From positions 1 through 47,746 of the forward strand of contig JAKIUJ010000004.1 in NCBI GenBank assembly GCA_021647625.1: DNA of 47,746 bases, read 5' to 3'. Below the pieces are notes generated by a model. That model was not told the origin of the DNA. It made no database searches and was given only the letters and a program-made list of their open reading frames with translations. This stretch comes from Desulfobacula sp. (GTDB lineage Bacteria; Desulfobacterota; Desulfobacteria; Desulfobacterales; Desulfobacteraceae). Positions 9,173 through 18,542 of this stretch are shown in pieces (position 1 is the stretch's first letter; each line of letters opens with the position of its first letter). The position numbers were made by a program, and so were the translations under genes.

Positions 9173-11703
9173 TGTTTTCCCTGTACGCTCCTGTCTGAAA
9201 TAATTGCACGATTCAGGTCATATCCTTTCTTTGTCACACCTGTTGCCAGCGGTTTCAAAGGAAGCCGGATACGCACCGTCACCCCTTTTATCGTCCTGTT
9301 GAAAAGCTGGATGGTTCCGCTGTGAGCCGATATAAGCTGTCTGCATACCACAAGCCCCAATCCAAGCCCCTTTTCCTTGGTTGTAAAGAAATTATTAAAG
9401 ACCTTATCCTTGTGTTCATTTTCAATTCCGGGTCCGGTATCTTTTATGTTCAACTCAATTTTATCCTGATATACTGCCGCCTCCAGAATAACGTTTCCAC
9501 CGTCAGGCATCATATCCTCACTGTTATTGATCAAATTATGAAGCACCTGGGTCAGTTGTCTTAAATCCCCATACATGGTGGGAAGATACTCTTTTATCCG
9601 GCATTCGATATCTATTTCAGGATTATGGTGGTCTGAGTGACGCCACCTTAGAACAAGCCGTGGCAGTTCCTTATTCAGATCAATTTGCCCGAGGACGGGC
9701 GGACGCTGCTTGGCAAGCCCCAGAAGGCTGGTAATGGTCATACTCAGGTGCTCCACCTCATCCATGATATAATGCAGCATCTCTTTTTTTACTGTTTCCG
9801 ACTCTTTTCCCTGTTCAAGATACTGGGCTGAACTGTGAATGATTCCCAGGGGATTTTTCAATTCATGGGCCAGCATGGTGGACATTTCACCCACAAGGAC
9901 CATTTTTTCCTTATGTACTTTCTGGCTGAAAAGCTCTTCTAACTGCCTTTTGCTTTCAATCAATGTTTCATACCGCATGGCATTTTCCAGAGCAATGGCG
10001 GCCTGGTTGGCAAAGCTGGAAAAAAGGTGAAGATCCTCTTCCCGGAAAAAACGGCCATCCTTTCGCGGACCGATGATCAGAAACCCGGGACTGGACCGGG
10101 TAGATTTCAAAGGAAAAACCAGTGTATAATTCTCTTTCTTAATCAGGCCAAGCTCATTTTCGAGCGCTTTTTCATCCCCCTTGTAATGGGTAAGCAAAAA
10201 AGAGCGTTCCGTATCTTTAAATATGGAAAACAATCGGCTTTCTCCCCAGGGATACGCTTCGATATTCACATTTTCCGGATAACAGCGGGACTGATTTTCT
10301 TCCACAAGAATCAATGCCGCCCCAGTGATGCCTATTTTCTCCGGCAGTTCCCCTACAATGGCGTGTAAAAGATCCGGCCACCTGAGTGATGCGGTTATCT
10401 TATCACTAATTTCATGAAAGATTTTCGCCGGAACCGGACGTCGCCGGTAGAAGATACGATCAATATATTTTTCTATCCAGGAAATAGCAGGCTGAAAAAA
10501 AAGTATGGTGCCAATGGTAAATAATAAAAACAGCTCCTCAGACAAGATGCTCCTTCCGAAAAACCATCGCTTTAACCCGGCGATTACCAGTGAATACACC
10601 AGAGACAGAATCACGATAAGGGCTGTATATGAAACAATCCTGCTGACCATTTTATCCACATCAAACAGGCGATACCGAACCAGGGATAAACAAAGGGAAA
10701 GGGGAACGCTTGTGGCCATTAAAGTCACGGTGTGCAATGAAATCAGGGGACGGTCGATGATCAGCTCAGGCAGAAGATAGAGGAACAGGTATGGAGAAAT
10801 TCCGAAAACAGCGGCTATCAATGGAGTAAGCAATTGGTTTTTAATTGATGGATCCGATGATGTATACACATCAAACACATGCTTGGAAAATGTACCAACA
10901 ATGATGAATGGAGCTGCCCAGTTTCTTACCCGGATCAATTGACTGAAAAAAGCACTGCTGTCGTCTGCCAGACCCCAGGCCGCCAGAATGCTTACCAGAG
11001 GAGGCATAAGATAAAAGAGAACAATCAGAAAGGGCCGGCCGGTTAAAAGGTCCCTTTGTTCAGGGTAACGCAGGACAAAATGAGCCCAGGATGAAAAGGC
11101 AATCCAGATACTGATAACAACCACGATATAGTACCAGAACACAACGGCTGGCTGGAGAGAACCAAAAGAGAATGGAATGTCAGCCGACACCGCAATAGCA
11201 AAAGATATCATTGAGATCAGAAATATGTGGGACGGCTGGTCTGCCGGTGACCGGGTAAAGGCTGTCAGGCTCAGTACAAATAACACCAGAATAACCAGGA
11301 GAAAAGGGAAGGCTGAAGCAATAAACTCAATAAGAGATAAGGGCCTTGCTTCAAGTGGCAGCATTATTTTTTTCGAATTACGGAGGATAGTAATATCATG
11401 GGTTGGAACACTTGAAAACGGGGAAAGAAAAATTGAATAAAGCCGCTTATCATAATCCTGGTGATTTACCTGAACAATCAGATCACCTGGTTTGATTGTT
11501 TCAACAGAGGCTTCCACGGAAGAGACATAAAACCCTTTCTGGCTGAAATCGAGAGAGATTCCCGTTGTTCCCTGTATGAGCGTTACCCAGCAAAAAGAGA
11601 TAAAAATAACAAAAGAGAGCCCAGCATATCCGAAAAAGAAGATCGGGGGTCTGAAAAACTTTGCTTGCGAAGATGATGTCCCTGTACCCTTTTTAATCAA
11701 CAT
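9169..11703 (-). CDS. Membrane histidine kinase (PDZ-like N-terminus, multi-TM, GAF, HisKA, HATPase)
   Basis: MLAHELKNPLGIIHSSAQYL H-box, NLINNSEDMMPDGG N-box, DTGPGI and GLGLGLVV G-boxes. Its stop overlaps the regulator start (ATGA). Possibly PrsK-like. Confidence 0.92.
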   Translation of the reverse strand: MLIKKGTGTSSSQAKFFRPPIFFFGYAGLSFVIFISFCWVTLIQGTTGISLDFSQKGFYVSSVEASVETIKPGDLIVQVNHQDYDKRLYSIFLSPFSSVPTHDITILRNSKKIMLPLEARPLSLIEFIASAFPFLLVILVLFVLSLTAFTRSPADQPSHIFLISMISFAIAVSADIPFSFGSLQPAVVFWYYIVVVISIWIAFSSWAHFVLRYPEQRDLLTGRPFLIVLFYLMPPLVSILAAWGLADDSSAFFSQLIRVRNWAAPFIIVGTFSKHVFDVYTSSDPSIKNQLLTPLIAAVFGISPYLFLYLLPELIIDRPLISLHTVTLMATSVPLSLCLSLVRYRLFDVDKMVSRIVSYTALIVILSLVYSLVIAGLKRWFFGRSILSEELFLLFTIGTILFFQPAISWIEKYIDRIFYRRRPVPAKIFHEISDKITASLRWPDLLHAIVGELPEKIGITGAALILVEENQSRCYPENVNIEAYPWGESRLFSIFKDTERSFLLTHYKGDEKALENELGLIKKENYTLVFPLKSTRSSPGFLIIGPRKDGRFFREEDLHLFSSFANQAAIALENAMRYETLIESKRQLEELFSQKVHKEKMVLVGEMSTMLAHELKNPLGIIHSSAQYLEQGKESETVKKEMLHYIMDEVEHLSMTITSLLGLAKQRPPVLGQIDLNKELPRLVLRWRHSDHHNPEIDIECRIKEYLPTMYGDLRQLTQVLHNLINNSEDMMPDGGNVILEAAVYQDKIELNIKDTGPGIENEHKDKVFNNFFTTKEKGLGLGLVVCRQLISAHSGTIQLFNRTIKGVTVRIRLPLKPLATGVTKKGYDLNRAIISDRSVQGKQ

Positions 11704-12089
11704 GAGTCAGATCGTGCCTTGTCATATTAGGATCATGAATTAAGATGTCAGAAATTTTTACGGAAATATGGTTTGAAGTCAAGGACAAAAACTGTTGTCT
11801 CACTGGATCACACGTTCAAACGGTTGCAAGGAGGCCCCCATTGTTACCACAATTTGTTTAAATGAGCAGTTTATAATTATATCCTGACTTTGAAATACAG
11901 CAAAAAACATGCCGATCCATCCTCAATCGCATTCAAAACACAATTCTCGCATCACATCTGTCCGTAACCGGGCAATCTGGTGATACAATATCTATTGCCC
12001 TAAAAAATAAAGCAATTTCCAAGAAACGGATTATTCCGCAGGCTGGTGATCAACGACAAAGTTTCCAAAGTCATGCAGGGGGTGTTGTC

Positions 12090-13181
12090 ATGAGTGATAT
12101 TCAAAAAATCTTCCAAATGTATGGATCACAATATATGGCGCTTTATGGTGATAGAATGCCGCAGTCTCATAAGAAAATCATCCGGGATATCATTAAGTGT
12201 CGAAATGGCGCCTTTGGCACAATGGTGTATGAGTGCAGTGAGTGTCGCAACCTGCATTTTGTCCACTGTTGCTGTGGCAACCGGCATTGATCCAACTGTC
12301 AGCAGAGCAAAGCGGATCAATGGCTTAACCAGCAGATGAAAAAACTTTTGCCAACCCATTACTTCCTGTTAACAATTACACTCCCTCAAGGTCTTCGGGG
12401 GATTGTAAGATCTCACCAGCAACAATCTTATAGCGCACTGTTTTCATGCACCAATAAAGCCCTGAAAAAATTAGCACAGGACACACGATTTGTCGGATCT
12501 GATCAAATCGGATATCTGGCTGCCCTTCATACCTGGGGCGGTATGCTCCAGTATCATCCCCATTTGCATATAGTTATTCCAGGAGGCGCCCTGTCTGATC
12601 ATAATGATCAATGGCTTTCTTCCAGGCAGGATCTATTCGTGCACACAAAACCTCTGGCAATCATTTTCAAAGCCAAATTCAAGGATACAATGAAAAAAGC
12701 CGGGCTGCTGGATAAAATAGATCCCTCAGTTTGGAAACAGCAATGGGTGATTGACAGCCAGGCTGTGGGGCAGGGACAAAACTCCCTGCGTTATCTTTCA
12801 AGATATGTATTCCGTGTTGCTATCACCAACAATCGTATTAAAAGCTTTGAAAATGGTGTTATTAAATTCCTGTACAAAAACCGTGAAAAGAAAAAGTGGA
12901 AAATCATGGCACTTTCTGCCATGGAGTTTATCAGACGATTTTTGCAGCATGTTCTTCCCAAAGGATTTATGAAAATCAGGCATTATGGTTTTCTCAATCC
13001 CAATAGTGCATTGCCAATAGAGAAGATCCGTGAACTCATTTCATTCATCCATGACATTGTTGCACTTTTTACTCAAATCCGGGAACCTGCAGCAATACCT
13101 GGTATTAAATGCAGCCATTGCGGGCATGATTTGAAATTTGTCTTTTTTGCAAAGCCTGAGGCACGGAGCAGGCCCGGATAA
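12090..13181 (+). mobile_element. IS91-like transposase 2 with one in-frame TGA (12288-12290)
   Basis: ORFs 12090..12290 and 12336..13181 are in the same frame: ...VHCCCGNRH*SNCQQSKADQWLNQQMKKLLPTHYFLLTITLP..., HPHLHIVIPGG (HUH), RYLSRYVFRVAI, MKIRHYGFL, C-terminal CSHCGHDL. Confidence 0.88.
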
Positions 13182-13443
13182 CTGCACGAAACTGATTACC
13201 CGGTATTGGTCAGCTTTACAAACAGCCTGTGACATTGGCATGTTTTTGTACCCGTGCGCCAAATTGCCGGTATTTTAATTTTTGACCTGGATTTTTATAG
13301 CTGAAAACGGCCTTGTTTTTGATATTTACATTAGGAGAACGATCCTTTTTAACAAATTTTATCACATTCGATCTTTAAATTTCTGGCCTTCAAGTTACAC
13401 ATCCAGCAAATCGCTTACCTTTTCCCCTAATGATCCGCGGCTT

Positions 13444-13510
13444 CATGAACCATAGGATTAGTACCGAGCCTCGTGCCTCGGCACGGTTACTAATCCTTTA
13501 TTTGTTATGC
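13444..13510 (-). repeat. attC-like recombination site 1
   Basis: Minus strand GCATAAC-aaataaa-GGATTAGTaACCGTGCC...GGCTCGGTACTAATCC-tatg-GTTCATG: imperfect dyad with one extra base in the 5' arm, ends carrying AAC/GTT. Gene stop TAA lies in the R'' box. Confidence 0.65.
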
Positions 13511-14035
13511 AATTTCATGTAATGGTAGATTGACATAAACACGGTCTGATATTGTAGAAATTGTTGAAATATCATATTTTCTTCCCAATTTCGGGATCCA
13601 ATATCTGCCATGTGCTAACCAATGACGATACTTGAGAGCACCAATAAAATCAGAAATGATACTTTTGAAATTTGGGTACTCAGATTTCCATATTGTTAAA
13701 ATTTCATTCTCAAGTGAAACATTTTCCCCCTTTGATTTATGTAGCTCTCTAAACTCCCGTGACAAGTCGTCTTTGTGCTTTTTTGTGGCGCGAATAATGT
13801 AATCAATCCTGAAACTTGCTTCTATTGTGCTTAGAATATTAAATGATATATTTTTTTCTAACTCTGCAAGATGAAGATCGAAAGATTCAATTAATTCATT
13901 TTTTGTTAAACCAATATAATGTTGATTTTTCACTTTACTGCTTGCGATACCTTCTCTATAATAATTTAAGGACTTAGAAGTGGTATGATAATATAGAAAT
14001 ATTTCATTCAAATTCTGGTGTTGATCAGAAAACAT
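13505..14035 (-). CDS. HEPN-like protein (candidate RNase)
   Basis: Alpha-helical 176 aa protein with 'KYRHWLAHGRYW', fitting the Rx4-6H HEPN motif. Confidence 0.55.
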   Translation of the reverse strand: MFSDQHQNLNEIFLYYHTTSKSLNYYREGIASSKVKNQHYIGLTKNELIESFDLHLAELEKNISFNILSTIEASFRIDYIIRATKKHKDDLSREFRELHKSKGENVSLENEILTIWKSEYPNFKSIISDFIGALKYRHWLAHGRYWIPKLGRKYDISTISTISDRVYVNLPLHEIA

Positions 14036-14041
14036 ATTAAA

Positions 14042-14578
14042 TTACCCTCCGATTACTTCTAACACTGCATCCGAAAATGAATCACTATCAAGTTCAATGT
14101 ACTTAATGGCCGGAGGTGGTGTTGAAATTTTCCATACCCATTCTGGTTCTTCTTTCTTCTCTTCTGGTTTAGGTTTGTCACCAACTGCTATATCTACCTT
14201 TATGGATGGACCACCTGATTGTTTCGGGACTAATACAAATTTTATTATCCCATTCTTTCCTTTCATGTCTATCCGCCCCTTAGCTCCGATTAACAACGTA
14301 CCAATAGGTTCTAATAAAATTTGCTCACTGGCGATTTTAATTATCATGTTATTTGCATTGTATATACCGATATGCTCTTCATTTATCTCCTTGTTCTTGT
14401 ATTCAAAAGAGATGACGTCACTATCTTCAAGATCATTTAACCAACTTTCAATTTGACCATATATTTCATTTAAAGATTGTAGCCATTCATCTTTGTGTTT
14501 TTCCCAATCTATTTTTTCCTCATCAACTGCATTTTGTTTCTTGGCATTAATGAATACCTGTAAGTCTTTTTTTCCCAT
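14042..14578 (-). CDS. Hypothetical protein, partner of the HEPN-like gene
   Basis: 178 aa ORF starting 30 nt after the attC-like site, 6-nt gap to the next gene; no family recognised. Confidence 0.6.
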   Translation of the reverse strand: MGKKDLQVFINAKKQNAVDEEKIDWEKHKDEWLQSLNEIYGQIESWLNDLEDSDVISFEYKNKEINEEHIGIYNANNMIIKIASEQILLEPIGTLLIGAKGRIDMKGKNGIIKFVLVPKQSGGPSIKVDIAVGDKPKPEEKKEEPEWVWKISTPPPAIKYIELDSDSFSDAVLEVIGG

Positions 14579-14607
14579 GTTAATTTACCTCCGATTTTAT
14601 TTTTATG

Positions 14608-14707
14608 CATAACGCTGAAAATGAGCTGACACAAAAGCCGCTGAAATATTTGGATTTAACGAAAAATCGGCTCGGCTTTTGTGGTCAGCTCCATTTTTTT
14701 GTTCAAG
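14608..14707 (-). repeat. attC-like recombination site 2
   Basis: Minus strand CTTGAAC-aaaaaatg-GAGCTGACcACAAAAGCCG...CGGCTTTTGTGTCAGCTC-attttcagc-GTTATGC; one extra base in the 5' arm. Confidence 0.68.
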
Positions 14708-14832
14708 TAAGCCGCTCCGCGGCAGATTAAGCCATACAATCATTGTTCAATTCCATTACTCATGGTATCTTCTTACCGGCTTGCAGGTCGGTATCTTCGC
14801 CCGACAAGGTTTAAAGAAGAAAGGAAGATACC

Positions 14833-15867
14833 ATGAGCAATTTAATCAAACGTTTCAAAGAAGATCTCCAACTTGCCGGTTATGCAAAAAGGAGTATTCA
14901 ATCCTATACCAGCGCAGTTTTAAAACTACAACGCTTTTACAATAAACCATTAGAAGATATCAGCGAAGAGCAGTTACGTCAATACTGGCTTTGCTGCCAG
15001 AATGAGTTTGGTTGGAGTGCTGCTACACTGCGTATCAGCTACTCTGGTATTCAGCATTTTTTTACCAGAACGCTGGTTCAATCCTGGAACATTTTCAACA
15101 ACATCAAATGGAAGCGTGAGCAAACCTTACCAACTATTCTGAGCCTGGAGGAGGTCAGGCAAATTATTTATGCCCTTCCCACTGTGCAAAGCCATACTTT
15201 TTATTTGACATTGTATTCCATGGGACTGCGGTTGAGGGAAGCTACAACACTCCAGGTTAAAGATATTCTTTCCGACAGGGGACTTGTGCATATTCACTGC
15301 GGTAAAGGGGCCATGGACAGGACAGTGCCTTTACCTGAAATCACCCTGTTGGCTTTACGCAAATATTATAAAACACATTGCAATCCCAAATGGATATTCC
15401 CTGCTTTGGGCCGCAACGGCGGTAAGAATGCCCAATATGCCAAAAGTCACGTGAGCGACAGTGGCGTTCAAGGCGTTTTGCGATCTACTTTGAAACGCCT
15501 GAAGTTTAAAAAACATGTTCACCCTCATGTATTCCGCCATGCGTATGCGACTCATCTGCTGGAAGCCAATATCCCCATACGGCATGTTCAAAAAATATTA
15601 GGCCATAAAACGCTTAAGAGCACCATGATTTATCTGCATGTGACCACACAGGCTCAAGTCAGAGGCTGTAGCGGTAATTGTTTTTGGCAAGAAGCATCCA
15701 TGCTTCTTTTATATCAAATTATTTTACTCGTGTTCCGAACTTTTTTTAAAAATTTGATAAAAACTTTACTAACCCGAATATTTACGTTTGATGGATTGTT
15801 TTGTCTCCATGAATCTATTCTATCCTTACTCATTTTTTTATCATTTGGTAATAAACACCGCCTATGA
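14833..15867 (+). CDS. Tyrosine recombinase/integrase of the type often linked to IS91-like elements; C-terminus altered
   Basis: MGLRLREATTLQ, HPHVFRHAYATHLLE, ILGHKTLKSTMIYLHV. After 'TTQAQVRG' the sequence (about 15665 on) looks non-homologous. Confidence 0.85.
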   Translation: MSNLIKRFKEDLQLAGYAKRSIQSYTSAVLKLQRFYNKPLEDISEEQLRQYWLCCQNEFGWSAATLRISYSGIQHFFTRTLVQSWNIFNNIKWKREQTLPTILSLEEVRQIIYALPTVQSHTFYLTLYSMGLRLREATTLQVKDILSDRGLVHIHCGKGAMDRTVPLPEITLLALRKYYKTHCNPKWIFPALGRNGGKNAQYAKSHVSDSGVQGVLRSTLKRLKFKKHVHPHVFRHAYATHLLEANIPIRHVQKILGHKTLKSTMIYLHVTTQAQVRGCSGNCFWQEASMLLLYQIILLVFRTFFKNLIKTLLTRIFTFDGLFCLHESILSLLIFLSFGNKHRL

Positions 15868-16052
15868 ATAATAGGAAATTTTGGGTTAATCAAATTTTTA
15901 ATATCAGTAAAAAAAGTGAAATAGATTGAAAAAAACTATAGGGACAGTTCTAAAGGCCTGAACGTGAACAGGTTCAAAAGAATAGATAGGGTCTCCATCC
16001 GAAAGAGAATTCGGCAATTGTCGTATAGACACATTCGATACTTTTTATAGAT

Positions 16053-16097
16053 ATATTCGATATATTTTTAAATATAAATTGGAACAATCAATTTGAT
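16053..16097 (+). promoter_or_regulatory. Bipartite promoter/operator motif upstream of operon 16178-26916
   Basis: ATATTCGATAT (16053-16063)-N18-GAACAATCAATTTGAT (16082-16097). The same two blocks with identical spacing occur upstream of 33982. Confidence 0.65.
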
Positions 16098-16177
16098 CTG
16101 ATTTGCATACCTAAAGTATAGATAGGCGCTGGATAGTGATGATATGAAATCCTTGAGGATTTTTTGGGAGAGGGTGA

Positions 16178-17473
16178 ATGAAAATGACTGCACAAACTAG
16201 TGAATGGAAAAAAATCGCGCTTGATGTCGGTATACAAAACATAATTTCTGATGACTTCGCAAAAAAACACGCCATGATATACCAGGGGCAGAAAAATCGA
16301 CCCAAAGCGATGGCGTACTTTGATCAAGCTGCTTTAAATACTTTTAAAGCCCGTGGTGTTGAGGAATTGATAGAACATAAAAAAAACGGTTCAAAAATTG
16401 TTGGAACTTTTTGTACCTTTGTGCCCGATGAAATAATAATAGCAGCAGGCGCCATTCCCATAAGGTTGAGCGCCGGCACGGAATTGTCTATTGCTGATGC
16501 AGAGATTATCCTTCCCCGGGAGATTTGCCCGATGATAAAGTCGTTCGCGGGTCTCATACTGGCAAAGAGTTCTCCCTATTTTGAACTCGTTGACTTTCTC
16601 GTTGGTGAAACTACCTGTGACGGCAAGAAAAAAGTATGGGAATTACTCCAGCAATATATTCCTGTTCATGTGATGGAACTCCCCCAGAAGAAGGTCCTGA
16701 CGGCAAGGAATTTGTGGGCCAGGGAAGTCTTTTTATTAAAAGAGAAGATGGAAATTGAGACGGGAAATAAAATCACGGCTGAAAGTTTAACGCGAGCAAC
16801 ACAGATTGTCATGGCAAAGCGAAACGCCCTTCAACGGCTTGCTAATCTCAGGAAAAGCAGCCTCCTGCCCATTAGCGGGAAAGATGCATCCCTTGTCTAT
16901 CAAGTTGCATTTTTGGATGATATCAGACGGTTTACCTCAAAAGTGGAAATCCTCTGCGATGAACTTGAAAAAAGGATTAAGGAGAGCGAGGGCGTCGTGG
17001 ATTCTTCCGCTCCCCGTATCATGATCACAGGGTGCCCCATGGTGATGCCTGACTGGAAACTGCACCATATAATAGAAACCAGTGGTGCTGTCGTTGTCTG
17101 TGATGATACTTGCTCCGGTGCAAGATGTCACATAGACCCTGCATCAGCATCAGACTGGAGTGCCGATCCCAGTGACGTGGCTACGCAAATCAAAGCATTA
17201 GCGGACTGGTACCTCAACATACCATGTCCCTGCTTCACTCCGGGGTATTGTGAGGTTTTGCAGGCAACGCAGATGGCAAAAGATCATAAGGTAGACGGAG
17301 TGATTTATTATGTACTGCAATTTTGTCACGGTTTCAACATAGAATACTACAAGTTTGAAAAGCACTTTAATGACCTGGGAATCCCAATATTCAAAGTTCA
17401 GAGCGACTACAGCAGTGAAGATACAGGACAGTTGCAAACAAGAATAGCAGCCTTTCTGGAAATCATTTGTTAG
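16178..17473 (+). CDS. 2-hydroxyacyl-CoA dehydratase / double-cubane cluster-type protein
   Basis: VPDEIIIAAGAIPIRLS, LPREICPMIKS, GETTCDGKKKVWELL, typical of the HgdB/FldB/BcrBC/double-cubane superfamily. Confidence 0.85.
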   Translation: MKMTAQTSEWKKIALDVGIQNIISDDFAKKHAMIYQGQKNRPKAMAYFDQAALNTFKARGVEELIEHKKNGSKIVGTFCTFVPDEIIIAAGAIPIRLSAGTELSIADAEIILPREICPMIKSFAGLILAKSSPYFELVDFLVGETTCDGKKKVWELLQQYIPVHVMELPQKKVLTARNLWAREVFLLKEKMEIETGNKITAESLTRATQIVMAKRNALQRLANLRKSSLLPISGKDASLVYQVAFLDDIRRFTSKVEILCDELEKRIKESEGVVDSSAPRIMITGCPMVMPDWKLHHIIETSGAVVVCDDTCSGARCHIDPASASDWSADPSDVATQIKALADWYLNIPCPCFTPGYCEVLQATQMAKDHKVDGVIYYVLQFCHGFNIEYYKFEKHFNDLGIPIFKVQSDYSSEDTGQLQTRIAAFLEIIC

Positions 17474-17514
17474 GACCACAAAAAAAAGAAAGGTATATCA
17501 AAAAAGGAATAAAT

Positions 17515-18429
17515 ATGGAAAGACTCACACGCGAAATCAAAGAATTTGCCATGAATGCCGGAGCTGTCCTGGTGGGTTTTGCAGGCAGGGAGTGTTTTAA
17601 GAGAATACCGACTGTCAGTCCCGATCAATTGTTTCCCGAGGCTGAATCGGTTGTTGTGATTGCCTGCCGGGGGATGAATGCCCGCGTGGGGCAGTATAGT
17701 CCAACCTGGAACGCCCAGGAGCACAAAACAGGAAGGCGAAACACACTTCTGCAAGTTCTGCAAAAGACTTCTGATTTTATTGAAAACAAGGGTTATGAGT
17801 GTTTTCCCGTGGGCTGTAACGGTGTGTTTCAAGGGGCAGCGGAAGCAGCGCAAAAGTCGGTAAAACATCTTTCCTTATCTTCTGAAGGCGAATTTTTTGG
17901 ACGTAAAAAGTTTGAAAAAGCATACTGGAAAAATTACAAATGTGTTTCCCATATGCATCTTGCAGTAGAAGCAGGACTCGGTGAAATCGGGTGGTGCAGA
18001 GGATTGGTTACTCCTCAGTTCGGACCGCGGATAATCCTTGCAAGTATTATAACGGACGCTTTGCTGAAACCGGATGAAAAAATTAAAGCCCCGGTCTGCA
18101 AAAAGGAAGAATGTGGAAAGTGCATAGAGTATTGCAGATCAGGGGCATTAAGTCCGGGTTACGGCTATAATATCACCAAATGTATGATACGGGTTGGAGA
18201 ACTTCCTCCTGTGGAAACAATCAATCGAAAAGATGAGAAGGAGTTGAGTCGTTACTTCATCGGGCAGAGTGCCGGTACCAGGGTCCCTGTGCTGGATAAC
18301 GAAAACATCCGTACTGCTGCCGGCGGGATGTGTAGCATGTGTATTGTGGCCTGTCCCGTTGGCCGGCAAAGGCCGGTTAAGCCACTGGCAACGCAGGGAA
18401 GGCCGTCTGTCGAATTTAATCTTCTATAG
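17515..18429 (+). CDS. QueG-like double 4Fe-4S protein, paralog A
   Basis: AGLGEIGWCRGLVTPQFGPRIILASIITDA, CKKEECGKCIEYCRSGAL, CSMCIVACPVG. ATG at 17515. Confidence 0.8.
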   Translation: MERLTREIKEFAMNAGAVLVGFAGRECFKRIPTVSPDQLFPEAESVVVIACRGMNARVGQYSPTWNAQEHKTGRRNTLLQVLQKTSDFIENKGYECFPVGCNGVFQGAAEAAQKSVKHLSLSSEGEFFGRKKFEKAYWKNYKCVSHMHLAVEAGLGEIGWCRGLVTPQFGPRIILASIITDALLKPDEKIKAPVCKKEECGKCIEYCRSGALSPGYGYNITKCMIRVGELPPVETINRKDEKELSRYFIGQSAGTRVPVLDNENIRTAAGGMCSMCIVACPVGRQRPVKPLATQGRPSVEFNLL

Positions 18430-18542
18430 GAAAAATAAATTGGTATCACAAAGTATGACGCATAACCAGAGCGGCCTTTCGGCTCTACCGGGGGCAGCTT
18501 GATTCAGTTTCTAATTTCAAAGTGTAAACAATCAAAGGAGAG

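Larger units (their letters stand above)
13450..14613 (-). mobile_element. Probable integron gene cassette (two genes)
   Basis: Bounded by attC-like sites. Cassette start G/TTATGC is exactly complementary to its own attC R'' box GCATAAC, as expected for the circular cassette. Confidence 0.62.

Noticed and set aside
16021-16080. Repeated ATTCGATA motifs as a CRISPR-like or iteron array
   Set aside because: Only two copies with unequal context; better explained as part of the promoter motif.
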